A stretch of DNA of 64,000 nucleotides from CATOSP01 sp965205385 (GCA_965205385.1 CBDBGS010000007.1:310001-374000), one strand, 5' to 3'; counted from the stretch's first letter, positions 41,337 through 50,897 are shown. The notes: generated by a model not told the origin, from the letters alone. Numbers and translations: made by a program.

Positions 41337-42443
41337 CTATAGATCGTAATGCTTTCGGGCGGCGGCCTGGGCCGGGTTGTCCTGCTGGAACAGGTCGGGG
41401 TGCCTTCCCCGCGCCAGCGCGAGATAATACGTGAATAGCTGCAACGGCGCGACGTAGACCAACGGGCTCCAGAATTCGTCCACCTCAGGCAAGGTGAAAG
41501 TCTCGGTAGCCAATGCCGTCAGGTCCGAGTCTCCCCGCTGTACCAATGCCCAGACCGGCGCGCCCACCTCCGCCGAAGCCCTGGCTATGTTCTTTGCCCG
41601 TTCGTAACCTGCCCCCGGCGGAGACATTAGGGTGACCAGGCACTCCGAGTTGACGGAACAGAACGGCCCGTGGAGTAATTGCTCGATCTGCAGCCCCTCC
41701 GCATCGCAACCGCTGGTCTCCTTGATTTTCAGCGCCACCTCATAGGAGTTGGCGGCATTGCCGCCCCACCCGGCGCAGATGAAGCGCCTTTGAGCTTGAA
41801 AGCGGACCGCGGCTTGGTCTACCTCGTTTGAGCGCGCCAGTACTTCCGCGATCTTTCCGGGGACTTCGCCTAGCGATGCCCTTAGCGATGGCAACGCTTC
41901 CTCGTCGCCGGTACGTTCACCCATCGCCAGAGCCAGCATGGCCAGCACGGACAATGCTGTCGTGTAGCTGATGGTAAACGCGGCGGAACGCTCGGGTTCG
42001 ACCGTCTGGAGCATCACGTCGGCGGTTTGCACCCTCGGTCCAGGGCCGGTGGAGGTGACGCAGACGACAAACGCCCCCGCGGCCTTCGCCATCTCCAGGG
42101 CCAGGAACGAGTAGGTCTTGGTCCCGCGATGGCTGATGATTACAACCGTGTCGTTGCCGGTTAGCCTGGGAGGAGAAGAGTAGAACTCGAACGAGTGCCA
42201 GGCCTGGACTTGCATGGACTCCCCCACCAAGCGGCGGAACCATGTTTCCGCCACCAGGGCAGCATGCCACGAAGTGCCAATTCCGACCAGGTGCAACCTT
42301 CGTTTCCCGGCGGCCATTGCCGCTACCTCTTCCGTCTGGTCTGCGTGCTTGCCCAGCATGTCCTGGATTGCCTGGGGTTGGGCAACGATGGCGTCGTGCA
42401 TGAAGTAGGGATGCCCTTCCCGCGTCTCTGCCTGTTGTGTCAT
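41337..42443 (-). CDS. SIS-domain sugar isomerase-like protein
   Basis: A 368-residue protein with two SIS domains, as in the isomerase half of GlmS or AgaS, without a glutaminase domain. The first domain reads LVGIGTSWHAALVAETWFRRL and VVIISHRGTKTYSFLALEMAK; the second has CAGWGGNAANSYEVALKIKETSGCDAEGLQIEQLLHGPFCSV. Likely acts on an amino- or ketohexose phosphate. ATG 42443 is used. Confidence 0.9.
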   Translation of the reverse strand: MTQQAETREGHPYFMHDAIVAQPQAIQDMLGKHADQTEEVAAMAAGKRRLHLVGIGTSWHAALVAETWFRRLVGESMQVQAWHSFEFYSSPPRLTGNDTVVIISHRGTKTYSFLALEMAKAAGAFVVCVTSTGPGPRVQTADVMLQTVEPERSAAFTISYTTALSVLAMLALAMGERTGDEEALPSLRASLGEVPGKIAEVLARSNEVDQAAVRFQAQRRFICAGWGGNAANSYEVALKIKETSGCDAEGLQIEQLLHGPFCSVNSECLVTLMSPPGAGYERAKNIARASAEVGAPVWALVQRGDSDLTALATETFTLPEVDEFWSPLVYVAPLQLFTYYLALARGRHPDLFQQDNPAQAAARKHYDL

Positions 42444-42526
42444 TCCGCCCGCCTCGTAGAGATATTCGGTATACGTAAGGACTCTTCCGGGACAATTGTA
42501 TCCCCACCTTCTGGCGACCCGCCAGC

Positions 42527-43249
42527 ATGGTACAATTTATCTCACCAGGAGACTCCCGCCCATGTGGCCCCCGGCGTCTCCCCAGTCACCTCTCCAGGAG
42601 GCCCGCCACGACAAGGTCCTACCCGCCAGACGCTTTCCAACGAGAGGACGAAGGTAACGACGCCGTCTTCTACACCCAGCCCAGGTTGGTCGTGCACATC
42701 GACGAAGTCGCCATCGCCACGGTGAGCAAGATTTTCCGCGACTACATCCCCGTGAACTCCGTCGTGCTCGATCTGATGAGTAGCTGGCGCTCCCATTGGC
42801 CCGAGGGCCACTCCAAGAGGAGGTTGGTTGGCCTGGGCCTAAACGCCGTGGAAATGCAGGACAACCCCGATCTGAATGATTACGTGGTCCACGACGTGAA
42901 CCGCAATCCGGCCCTTCCTTTCGACGACGACACATTCGACGCAGCTGTTATTACCGTGTCGGCCCAATACCTGATAAAACCTGTGGAAACCTTCGCACAC
43001 GTGAACCGGGTCCTGAAGCCGGGCGGAATTTTCATCGTGACATTTTCCAACCGCATGTTCCCCACCAAGGCGGTCCGTATTTGGAGGGCCTCCAGCGACC
43101 GGGGCCGCATGGAGGTAGTCGCCTCTTACATGGACCAGGCCGGGAACTTCGAGGAGATTCGAGGCGGTTTTGCAAACCCGGATGAAAGCCCGCCGGGAGA
43201 CCCGATTTTCATGGTAATCGCGAAAAAAGCGTCCGATAGCCTGGTGTAG
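42527..43249 (+). CDS. SAM-dependent methyltransferase
   Basis: A 240-residue class I methyltransferase. FYTQPRLVVHIDEVAIATV leads into VVLDLMSSWRSHWPEG (motif I equivalent), then LPFDDDTFDAAVITVSAQYLI and LKPGGIFIVTFSNRMFPTKAV. The N-terminal 45 residues are poorly conserved-looking, Pro/Arg-rich, and the start is uncertain. NadE begins two bases after the stop, so the genes are probably cotranscribed. Confidence 0.85.
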   Translation: MVQFISPGDSRPCGPRRLPSHLSRRPATTRSYPPDAFQREDEGNDAVFYTQPRLVVHIDEVAIATVSKIFRDYIPVNSVVLDLMSSWRSHWPEGHSKRRLVGLGLNAVEMQDNPDLNDYVVHDVNRNPALPFDDDTFDAAVITVSAQYLIKPVETFAHVNRVLKPGGIFIVTFSNRMFPTKAVRIWRASSDRGRMEVVASYMDQAGNFEEIRGGFANPDESPPGDPIFMVIAKKASDSLV

Positions 43250-43251
43250 AG

Positions 43252-44994
43252 ATGGCAAGGACGTTTCGCCTGGCCCTGGCCCAAATCAACACCACCGTTG
43301 GGGACATACCGGGGAATACAGCCAAGATCATCGACTACGTGGAGCGCGCCCGGGAAGCCCAGGCCGACCTGGTGGCTTTCCCGGAGCTTGCCATTACCGG
43401 CTACCCACCGGAAGACTTGCTATTTAAGACCTCTTTTTTACAGGCGAACGAAGAGGCTATGAAGCAGGTGATCGCGGCGGCAAAGGGAATCGCGGTGGTG
43501 GTGGGTTACGTACAGGTGGGTCCGGACATCGCCAACGCCGCCGCAGTTGGGTACGACGGCCGGTTGATCGACAGCTACCGAAAGATGTATCTGCCGAATT
43601 ACGGAGTGTTCGACGAAGACCGGTACTTCCGGAGGGGACAGACCTGCCCGGTCTACACCATCAACGGCGCCGGGGTTGGTGTGAGTATCTGCGAGGACAT
43701 ATGGTACCCGGTCGGGCCGATTGCCGTTCAAAGAGAGGCCGGGGCCGAACTCATCGTCAACATCAACGGGTCGCCGTTCCATGCCGGTAAACGAGTGTAC
43801 CGGGAGAAGATGATCGCCACTCGCGCGTCGGACAACGAGCTGATCGTGGCGTATCTGAACCTGGTGGGCGGCCAAGACGAACTGATATTCGATGGGTCCA
43901 GCCTGGTATGCGACGCGGCCGGCGAACTGATAGCCCGCGGCCCCGCCTTTGAAGAGACTCTGATGGTCACCGACCTGGACATCGAATCTGTGTTCCGGTC
44001 TCGGCTGCGTGACCCGCGTCCCCGCAAGGAAAACCCCACCATCCTCCGTGAAATCGGGGAGCCTCGTAGCTTCCACGTCTCGTCCTTTGAACCAACTGCG
44101 AAAGACGACTGTGCATCGTCTTCACTTTGCGAAGAGCTGGACTACGTGGAGGAAGTTTACCGGGCCCTCGTGCTGGGAACGCGGGACTATGTCAGGAAGT
44201 CGGGATTCACCAAGGCCGTTATCGGGCTATCGGGAGGGATCGACTCCGCCTTGACCGCGGTGGTTGCAGCCGACGCCCTGGGACCTGACAATGTGGTGGG
44301 GGTGGGTATGCCGTCCCGCTACTCATCGGAAGGCAGCATTAGCGACTCCAAGGAGCTGGCTGACCGTCTGGGAATAGACTTCTGGGTGGTCCCGATAGAA
44401 CCGGCACACCTGGCCTTCACGGGAATGCTGGAGAAGCGCTTCGAAGGGACCGGGTCCAATGTGGCGGAGGAAAACGTTCAAGCCCGGATACGGGGCAACG
44501 TGATTATGACCATCTCCAACAAATTTGGCTGGATCGTGCTGACCACCGGGAACAAAAGTGAGATGGCCATGGGTTACGCTACTCTATACGGCGATATGGC
44601 AGGTGGGTTTGCCGTCATCAAGGACGTGCCCAAGACCCTGGTTTACCAGTTGTGCCGATGGCGGAACCAACATGGGGACCCCCACCCGGTTATTCCCGAA
44701 TCCATTATCGACAAGCCGCCCAGCGCCGAGTTGCGTCCCGATCAGACCGATCAGGACACCCTCCCTCCCTACGAGACATTGGACCCGATCGTCAAAGCCT
44801 ACGTGGAAGAGGACTACAGCCTGCCGGAGATGGTGGCAATGGGCCATGATGAGGCGTCGGTACGCCAGGTCATCTCTTTTGTGGACCGGAACGAATACAA
44901 GCGCCGCCAAGCGCCGCCCGGCGTGAAGATCACCCCGCGGGCTTTCGGAAAAGACCGTAGGCTGCCTATCGTTAACCGCTACCGGCAGACTTAG
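43252..44994 (+). CDS. nadE: Glutamine-dependent NAD+ synthetase
   Basis: Last step of NAD+ synthesis: amidation of nicotinic acid adenine dinucleotide with Gln as donor. The 580 residues have an N-terminal nitrilase-type glutaminase (Glu in VAFPELAITGY, Lys in SYRKMYLPNYGVFDE, Cys in VGVSICEDIWYP) and a C-terminal synthetase with the PP-loop GLSGGIDSALTAVV and LTTGNKSEMAMGY. It ends RRLPIVNRYRQT. A second, divergent copy of this C-terminal coding end lies at 45568-45606 behind the next gene. Confidence 0.96.
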   Translation: MARTFRLALAQINTTVGDIPGNTAKIIDYVERAREAQADLVAFPELAITGYPPEDLLFKTSFLQANEEAMKQVIAAAKGIAVVVGYVQVGPDIANAAAVGYDGRLIDSYRKMYLPNYGVFDEDRYFRRGQTCPVYTINGAGVGVSICEDIWYPVGPIAVQREAGAELIVNINGSPFHAGKRVYREKMIATRASDNELIVAYLNLVGGQDELIFDGSSLVCDAAGELIARGPAFEETLMVTDLDIESVFRSRLRDPRPRKENPTILREIGEPRSFHVSSFEPTAKDDCASSSLCEELDYVEEVYRALVLGTRDYVRKSGFTKAVIGLSGGIDSALTAVVAADALGPDNVVGVGMPSRYSSEGSISDSKELADRLGIDFWVVPIEPAHLAFTGMLEKRFEGTGSNVAEENVQARIRGNVIMTISNKFGWIVLTTGNKSEMAMGYATLYGDMAGGFAVIKDVPKTLVYQLCRWRNQHGDPHPVIPESIIDKPPSAELRPDQTDQDTLPPYETLDPIVKAYVEEDYSLPEMVAMGHDEASVRQVISFVDRNEYKRRQAPPGVKITPRAFGKDRRLPIVNRYRQT

Positions 44995-44997
44995 AGA

Positions 44998-45558
44998 ATG
45001 CCTCGTCTCCCCGCCTGTAACGTGGATGGACTATCCGCCCAGTTTCCCAATGTCCGCTGGCGAAACGCTCTGCGCGCCGCATTGGAAGTCCCCGTGATGG
45101 TCAAGCTGCTGGCCATTCCGGTGGGCAAGAGAATTCTCCAGATCGGATGTGGAAGGGGAATCGCCATGCCATCCTTGACACATCTATGCCGCCTCACCAA
45201 TCTCACGGGGATCGACATTGACGGAGATGCGCTGGCGGATGCGGCGCAACTGTTGGGAGCCGGGAGCGTTAACACTGAGCTAGTCCGCGCAGATGTGCGG
45301 GACATGCCGTTTCAGAACCAATCTATCGACATAGCAATCGATTTTGGAACGAGCTATCACACTTCGAATCCCCACCGAGCGTTGAAGGAGATTGCAAGGG
45401 TCCTCGCCGTCGGGGGAATGCTGGTCCACGAGACAATGTTGGGGCAGTTGCTTTCCCATCCCACGCGGTTCTACCGCCAGAAATTGTGCTGGGATACTGT
45501 GCCATCCCTCGTGACAGGCCGCAACGAGGCGCTCTGGGCCACGCGAATCCGCAAGTAG
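44998..45558 (+). CDS. Class I SAM-dependent methyltransferase (inserted behind nadE)
   Basis: A 186-residue methyltransferase: RILQIGCGRGIAMPSL (motif I), LTGIDIDGDALADAAQLL, VRADVRDMPFQNQSIDIAIDFGTSY, and LKEIARVLAVGGMLVHET. Starts four bases after nadE. Because a second nadE 3' end follows it, it appears to have been inserted at the end of nadE. Substrate unknown. Confidence 0.85.
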   Translation: MPRLPACNVDGLSAQFPNVRWRNALRAALEVPVMVKLLAIPVGKRILQIGCGRGIAMPSLTHLCRLTNLTGIDIDGDALADAAQLLGAGSVNTELVRADVRDMPFQNQSIDIAIDFGTSYHTSNPHRALKEIARVLAVGGMLVHETMLGQLLSHPTRFYRQKLCWDTVPSLVTGRNEALWATRIRK

Positions 45559-45567
45559 CAGCCGGTC

Positions 45568-45606
45568 CGGCGTCTGCCCATCGTCAACCGCTACCGGCAG
45601 GCCTGA
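45568..45606 (+). repeat. Second, divergent copy of the nadE 3' end
   Basis: The frame here encodes RRLPIVNRYRQA and TGA, duplicating the last codons of nadE (44958-44994). Differences are mostly synonymous (CCT/CCC, GTT/GTC), so both copies were once under protein-level selection. It marks the right border of the segment carrying the methyltransferase gene. Confidence 0.85.
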
Positions 45607-45615
45607 TGCCGGGGG

Positions 45616-46080
45616 CTAGTCCACCACTTGGACGATCATCTCGATCTCCACGCAGCAGTTGAGCGGCAAGCTCCCCATCCCCACGGCGGACCGGGCATGC
45701 CGGCCCTGTTCGCCGAATAGCTCAACCAACAGGTCGGACGCGCCGTTGCCGACCAGGAACTGCCGGTCGAAGTCCTCGGTTGCGTTAACCATCACGAGCA
45801 GCTTGACCACCCGTTTGACCTTGTCCAGGTCCCCTACAGCCTCTTTCACACTGGTGAGGCAGTTAATCATCGCCAACCGCGCCGCTTCATAGCCCTGCTC
45901 GATGGTCACGTCACGGCCCACCTTGCCGGAGTTCAGCAGCGTGCCGTCTGGCTGGCGCGGCAAGTGTCCCGCCACGAAAAGGAGCTCCCCAACTCGCACA
46001 GATGGAACGAAATTGCCAATGGTAGGACTCTGCGGGACCAGCTCCAGGCCCATCTCCGCCAGCTTCTCTTCAATAGTCAT
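45616..46080 (-). CDS. RidA family protein
   Basis: A 154-residue member of the RidA/YjgF family with an N-terminal extension as in the COG0251 longer type. VRVGELLFVAGHLPRQPDGTLLNSGKVGRDVTIEQGYEAARLAMINCLTSVKEAVGDLDKVKRVVKLLVMVNATEDF and the closing GRHARSAVGMGSLPLNCCVEIEM carry the ligand Arg. Imine/enamine deaminase or related. It is convergent with the nadE block and begins 24 bases from the end of the MoeA-PBP gene. Confidence 0.92.
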   Translation of the reverse strand: MTIEEKLAEMGLELVPQSPTIGNFVPSVRVGELLFVAGHLPRQPDGTLLNSGKVGRDVTIEQGYEAARLAMINCLTSVKEAVGDLDKVKRVVKLLVMVNATEDFDRQFLVGNGASDLLVELFGEQGRHARSAVGMGSLPLNCCVEIEMIVQVVD

Positions 46081-46104
46081 AGCGCACCTCCGGGAGTCCA
46101 GGCC

Positions 46105-48084
46105 TTAGTCCCACCCAGCATTCCCTGTTTCCCACATGATCTTACCCATGTCCCCAGTCTCGTAGCCGCCCAGCGACTCCACGTCCCGGCGAAATTCGGA
46201 ATCTTGAAGTAAGTTGATTAGTGGCTGGAGCAATTCGCTGTCGAAATGTTCCCTGGGGACCACCAGATCGTACCGTTCGTTGAAGAGCGGAAGGAAGTCC
46301 AAGCCCAACGCCCTGGCTGCGCTCAGAATGCCAAGTCCGGTGTCCGCCGACCCGCTGGCCACCGCAGCCGCCACCGCCAGATGGCTGTATTCTTCCCGGT
46401 CGTAACCACTGATGCCCTCCGCGTCCAGGGACATACCCGCCAGTTTATAGTCCAGCAGGACCCTGGTGCCCGAACCCCGTTGGCGGTTGACAAAGACCAC
46501 GTCGGGTCTTCCGAGATCTTCCAGAGAGTATATGCCATTCGGATTGCCAGTTGGCACGATCAACCCCTGGACCCTGCCAACAAGGTTCATCAACACCAGG
46601 GGTACGGAAGGCAGGTAGCGTTGGATGTAGGAGACGTTGTATTCCCCCGTGGCCTCGTCCAAGAGGTGACAACCCGCGATGTGGGCCTCTCTGCGTCTGA
46701 GGGTAATAAGACCCCCCAAACTGCCCACATGGGAGGAGGAGAGTCCCAAGCCCGGTTGCCTACGGCTTAAATGGCTCGCGATCAGGTCGAGGGTGAGGTC
46801 GTGACTGCCGATGGCCACGATCGTATTCAGCACCTCACCCAGGGGCCTCAGCAACTGGACCTCGACCGGAGAACCGGCGTCGAGACCTTCCGAGAACCTG
46901 GGAATCTGAGCAATCCCATCGGCCCGGACCAGGGACATAATTACTCCCGCGCCCCGCTGCAGGGGGGTAGCCACCATGCGGTCACCCACACGCCCCAGTT
47001 TCACTCTCAGGTATTCGTCCTCGCCAAGGGGAGATAGGACCTTCCTGGTCAATTCGGCGGTTACCGTAGGCCTGGCTTCGGTAGGGCGTCCCAACCATCT
47101 CTCGATCAGGGGCTTAACGAAGAGTTCGGCGGTGAGCACGGCGGATACAGGATATCCGGGGAGCCCGATTATTGGCTTACCCTCCGCCATACCCAGCACG
47201 ACCGGATGACCCGGACGAACGGCCACGCCATGGACCAACAATCGCCCCAGGTCCTCGACTACGGAAGCCGTGTAGTCCTCTGTGCCCGCCGAGGACCCGG
47301 CGTTGACGATCACCATGTCGAACTCGGACAGACCCGAGCTGACGGCAGACTTGATGGTCTCGTATTCGTCCGGCGCGGAAGGCAGGACTACCCCTTCCCC
47401 ACCCCATGAATCGATCATTCCGGAGATCATTAGGGAGTTGAACTCCACAACGTCGCCCGGCTTCAGCGGCGCGGTACCCGGGGGCACCAGTTCGTTTCCG
47501 GTGGGTAACACGGCGACTTTTGGGCGCCTTCTCACGTGGAGTTGGGTCACACCGGCGGCGGCGCACGCTCCCAGGTCAACCGGTCTGATCTGGTGATTCT
47601 CCGGCAGCACCAATTCCGTGGCCACCAGGTCTTCCCCGAGGGGGCGAACATGCTGCCAGGGGGGGACAGGGGCCGACACCTGCAGGGTGTTGTCGTCGAC
47701 GCGGTGGAGATGTTCTATCATTACCACGGCGTTGAACCCGGCCGGCATTGGGTTCCCTGTATCAACCAATATGGCTTGGGCGCTGATAGTCAGATTGACC
47801 GGAGAGGTCTCGGTGGCTCCTAAAGTGTCGGCAGCCCGGACCGCGGCCCCGTCCATCGCGGCGGCGTCATAATGCGGGGAAGACGTCAGAGCCCAAACGG
47901 GCCGGGCCGTGATGCGTCCCTGCGCCTGGCTCAACGGCAACTCCACCCCTGGCTTCGGGTCCAATGCGCCTATCTCGTCGAGAGCGGTAAAGAAACCCTC
48001 CAACGCCTGGTCCAGAGGTACGTCGTTGAGAAAGTAGCGGCGCTGCCTGTGGCCGTGGGAGTGGTCTCCGTGGTGACTGCTCAT
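46105..48084 (-). CDS. moeA: MoeA-like molybdotransferase fused to periplasmic-binding-like domain
   Basis: A 659-residue protein. Residues 1-420 are MoeA, which inserts molybdate into adenylylated molybdopterin; motifs are YDAAAMDGAAVRAADT, GNPMPAGFNAVVMIEH, VAVLPTGNELVPPG and GLPGYPVSAVLTAELFVKP. Residues 430-650 form a PBP-like domain (VLMNLVGRVQGLIVPTGNP, FVNRQRGSGTRVLLDYKL, GSADTGLGILSAARALGLDFLPL), as seen in MoeA-LysR-substrate-type fusions of several anaerobes, perhaps a molybdate/tungstate sensor. ATGA overlap with the second moeA suggests coupling. Confidence 0.92.
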   Translation of the reverse strand: MSSHHGDHSHGHRQRRYFLNDVPLDQALEGFFTALDEIGALDPKPGVELPLSQAQGRITARPVWALTSSPHYDAAAMDGAAVRAADTLGATETSPVNLTISAQAILVDTGNPMPAGFNAVVMIEHLHRVDDNTLQVSAPVPPWQHVRPLGEDLVATELVLPENHQIRPVDLGACAAAGVTQLHVRRRPKVAVLPTGNELVPPGTAPLKPGDVVEFNSLMISGMIDSWGGEGVVLPSAPDEYETIKSAVSSGLSEFDMVIVNAGSSAGTEDYTASVVEDLGRLLVHGVAVRPGHPVVLGMAEGKPIIGLPGYPVSAVLTAELFVKPLIERWLGRPTEARPTVTAELTRKVLSPLGEDEYLRVKLGRVGDRMVATPLQRGAGVIMSLVRADGIAQIPRFSEGLDAGSPVEVQLLRPLGEVLNTIVAIGSHDLTLDLIASHLSRRQPGLGLSSSHVGSLGGLITLRRREAHIAGCHLLDEATGEYNVSYIQRYLPSVPLVLMNLVGRVQGLIVPTGNPNGIYSLEDLGRPDVVFVNRQRGSGTRVLLDYKLAGMSLDAEGISGYDREEYSHLAVAAAVASGSADTGLGILSAARALGLDFLPLFNERYDLVVPREHFDSELLQPLINLLQDSEFRRDVESLGGYETGDMGKIMWETGNAGWD

Positions 48085-49397
48085 GTCGAAAACAGGGTCA
48101 CCTGGACGTCCTCACCCGCGTAGAGGCCGCTGCGGTCCAGGGGCACCCGCAGGACTCCGTCCGCCCGGACCATGGTGAATATCAGGTTGGACTTCCCAAA
48201 GACCGGCTCGGCGGTGCATGGCTCGCCCCTTCCCAACCTCACTGGCACGTAGTCCTCCCTGCCGGGCACAGATGGGATATCCTGGGCCAATCGCGCCTGG
48301 ATTACAGGACGTTCGGGGGGGCCGACGCAGCCCAGCAGGAATTGGACCGTAGGCCGGACCAATAGCTCGAACACCACCATGGCGGACACCGGGTTGCCCG
48401 GCAGCCCGAACACGGCCTTGCCTCCCACGAGCCCGACAATCGTCGGTTTCCCCGGCCGTAGGGCTATCCCATGCACCAAGACTCCCGGCTCCCCCAAGGC
48501 TCGGACCACCTCGGCGGTAAAGTCCCTGATGCTCACCGAGCTACCCGCGGACAGGACCAGCACGTCGGAGGTTTCAAGCCCCAGCCGCGCCGCTGCGAGA
48601 ATTGCCGCGTAGTCATCCCTGGCGATCCCTAGAGGGAGTGCAATGCCGCCCGCCTGTTCGACCAACGCCGATATCGTATAGGTGTTTACGTCTCTGACCT
48701 GCCCTTCGCCGGGAGGCGTGTCCGGCGGGACAACCTCGTCACCCATCGACAATATGCCAACCGTGGGCCGGCGGGACACCCGCACTTTGGTGGCTCCGGC
48801 AGCCATTAGCCCGCCCAGGTCCTGCGGCCTCAACAGGTGCCCGGCGGGGAGAAGCAAGTCTCCTTCTTCCAAATCTTCGCCGGGTTGCACCACGTTTTCC
48901 CCCGGTGCGACGGGCCGCACCACTTCGATGGTCTCCTCGTCCACCCGTTGGGTGTTTTCCACCATCACCACGGCGTCTGCGCCCCTAGCCAGCATTCCTC
49001 CGGTATGGGCTACGGCGGCCTCGCCAACCCCCACGGAGACCGAAGGGGACATCCCCATGGGGACTTCGCCCACGGTGTCGAAGTAGGCGGGAAGACCCTC
49101 GGTCGCCCCAAAGGTATCGGCGGCCCTGACGGAGTAGCCGTCCATGGCGGACCGTGGGAAGGAGGGAAGCTGCTCGGCGGAGTGGACCGGGGCAATCGTG
49201 ACCCGGCCCAGGGCGTCCCTCGTTGAGACAACCTCCCCAAAGCAGGGGAGGTTGTTGGGCAGGTGTTCCAACAGTAGGTCGAGGGCCTGTTGCGGGGGTA
49301 GGACGTTGAAGAACTCGGGCATCGACAGCCCTCGGTCAGCCTCAATCTCCACGATGGCGGATGAGGCGGTCTGGGTGTGCGCGGTATTATAACCCAT
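48081..49397 (-). CDS. moeA: Molybdopterin molybdenumtransferase MoeA
   Basis: A second MoeA, 438 residues from ATG 49397 (or 413 from the internal ATG MPEFFNVLPPQQAL, which better fits the family start). Motifs are FPRSAMDGYSVRAADT, ARGADAVVMVENTQ, VGILSMGDEVVPPDT and GLPGNPVSAMVVFELLVRPTV. It overlaps the MoeA-PBP fusion gene by four bases. Two MoeA proteins in one operon may serve Mo and W, or insertion and sulfuration-linked steps; the xanthine-dehydrogenase-like enzyme at 59.8 kb is a candidate client. Confidence 0.93.
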   Translation of the reverse strand: MGYNTAHTQTASSAIVEIEADRGLSMPEFFNVLPPQQALDLLLEHLPNNLPCFGEVVSTRDALGRVTIAPVHSAEQLPSFPRSAMDGYSVRAADTFGATEGLPAYFDTVGEVPMGMSPSVSVGVGEAAVAHTGGMLARGADAVVMVENTQRVDEETIEVVRPVAPGENVVQPGEDLEEGDLLLPAGHLLRPQDLGGLMAAGATKVRVSRRPTVGILSMGDEVVPPDTPPGEGQVRDVNTYTISALVEQAGGIALPLGIARDDYAAILAAARLGLETSDVLVLSAGSSVSIRDFTAEVVRALGEPGVLVHGIALRPGKPTIVGLVGGKAVFGLPGNPVSAMVVFELLVRPTVQFLLGCVGPPERPVIQARLAQDIPSVPGREDYVPVRLGRGEPCTAEPVFGKSNLIFTMVRADGVLRVPLDRSGLYAGEDVQVTLFST

Positions 49398-49596
49398 GCC
49401 GCGATGATAGACTCTTGGTCCTGACGCCCCGGCTTGGCGGCGAATATTTACTGTGCCAAATATAGACTATGGACTGCACTCGGTTGACACTGTGGGACTG
49501 CGGTATCAGAATGGGAAGCCTAGAAGGGTACGGAAGGGCCTCTGATTTCCCTCTGTCGAGCCTGTCATCCAGTCACAATGGAGCTTATCCTAAAGA

Positions 49597-50853
49597 GTGG
49601 TCGATAACTCACTTTCACCGCACGGCGGCGTTCTCGTGGAGCGCATCGCAGACCCCCGCGACGCGGCGGAGATCGTTTGGGGACTCCCCAAGCTGCCTGT
49701 GCGGGAGCAGATTGCGCGGGAGTGCGTCAACATCGCCTACGGGTTCTTTTCGCCCTTGGAAGGCTTCATGGGAAGCGCAGATGTGGACTCGGTTGTCCGC
49801 AACATGACCCTGGCAAACGGCTACATCTGGAGTATCCCTCTATTGCTGGACGTCTCCCCTCAGACACTCGCGGTTATGGGGATTGACACCGGCGGCTCCC
49901 TGCTCCTGACCTACCAGGACCAACCCCTGGCCGTGATGGAAGTCGAGGAGGTCTTCCCCTACGACAAAGAGTTCATGGCCCAGCAGGTCTACGCCACCAC
50001 CGACGTGGAGCATCCCGGAGTCGCGCGCACCTACTCATTGGAAGACCGCTTCGTTGCTGGTCCAATAACGCTGGTGAACCCACCGGTCATCAACCCTCCC
50101 TTCGACAAGTTTTGGCAGACGCCGCGTCAACTTCGCCAGACCATCGCGGGTCTGGGCTGGGACCGTGTGGTGGCCCACCAGAGCCGAAACGTTCCCCATA
50201 GCGGCCACGAATGGCTGATGAAGGGCGCATGGCTGGCGTCGGAGGCCCAGGGGGTGCTGGTCAGCGCCGTAGTGGGCGAGAAGAAATCCGGTGACTACAT
50301 CGACGAAGCCATCGTTCTGGCCCACCACCGGCTTCGTGAAGGCGGATTCTTCCGCGAGGATGTCCACCAAACCTCGATTCTGCTGTGGGATATGCGGTAC
50401 GCCGGGCCACGGGAGGCGGTTTTCCACGCCCTGGTGCGGAAGAACCTGGGCTGCACTCATCACATGTTCGGCAGGGACCATGCCGGAGTGGGAAGCTACT
50501 ACGGCGCCTACGCGGCTCATGAGATATTTCAACAACTTCCAGACCTGGGGATCAAGCCTGTATTGACCCTGGAATGGTGGTACTGCCCCACCTGCGCCGG
50601 GGTGGCTTACGAAGGGCTTTGCGGCCACCGGGAGAGCAAACAGGACCTTTCCGGCACGTTCATCCGTAGCATCATCCAGGGTGGGACCGAGCCCGCCCCC
50701 CTAACGCTGCGCCCGGAAGTGCTGGAAGTGGTGCGGGAGTGCGCGGACGCCTATGGGTTCGGGTCGCCCTTCGTTACGGAGAAATACCTGGAAAGCCGCA
50801 CGCCGGTAATGTCCATGCGTGACATGTCCTGTAGGTGTACGGACGCCAATTGA
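49597..50853 (+). CDS. sat: Sulfate adenylyltransferase (ATP sulfurylase)
   Basis: Interconverts APS and ATP plus sulfate. 418 residues from GTG 49597. Motifs are FFSPLEGFM, VVAHQSRNVPHSGHEWLMK (ATP/sulfate loop QxRNxPHxxHE), MRYAGPREAVFHALVRKNLGCTHHMFGRDHAGVG, and a C-terminal zinc knuckle CPTCAGVAYEGLCGH, typical of the dissimilatory-type homo-oligomeric enzyme. No APS kinase domain. Followed by aprB and aprA, so the module could run as sulfite oxidation via APS or sulfate reduction; absence of dsr or qmo genes nearby favours sulfite oxidation. Confidence 0.95.
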   Translation: MVDNSLSPHGGVLVERIADPRDAAEIVWGLPKLPVREQIARECVNIAYGFFSPLEGFMGSADVDSVVRNMTLANGYIWSIPLLLDVSPQTLAVMGIDTGGSLLLTYQDQPLAVMEVEEVFPYDKEFMAQQVYATTDVEHPGVARTYSLEDRFVAGPITLVNPPVINPPFDKFWQTPRQLRQTIAGLGWDRVVAHQSRNVPHSGHEWLMKGAWLASEAQGVLVSAVVGEKKSGDYIDEAIVLAHHRLREGGFFREDVHQTSILLWDMRYAGPREAVFHALVRKNLGCTHHMFGRDHAGVGSYYGAYAAHEIFQQLPDLGIKPVLTLEWWYCPTCAGVAYEGLCGHRESKQDLSGTFIRSIIQGGTEPAPLTLRPEVLEVVRECADAYGFGSPFVTEKYLESRTPVMSMRDMSCRCTDAN

Positions 50854-50868
50854 TGATTTTGCGCATTA

Positions 50869-50897
50869 GCCCCCGCTCCAATACGGCGGGGGCTTTT
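50869..50897 (+). terminator. Terminator or attenuator between sat and aprB
   Basis: GCCCCCGC (50869-50876) and GCGGGGGC (50886-50893) form an 8-bp stem, followed by TTTTCTT. It sits in a 66-base gap between cotranscribed-looking genes, immediately before the aprB ribosome site TAGGAGGA. It may end sat transcripts or reduce expression of aprBA. Confidence 0.85.
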
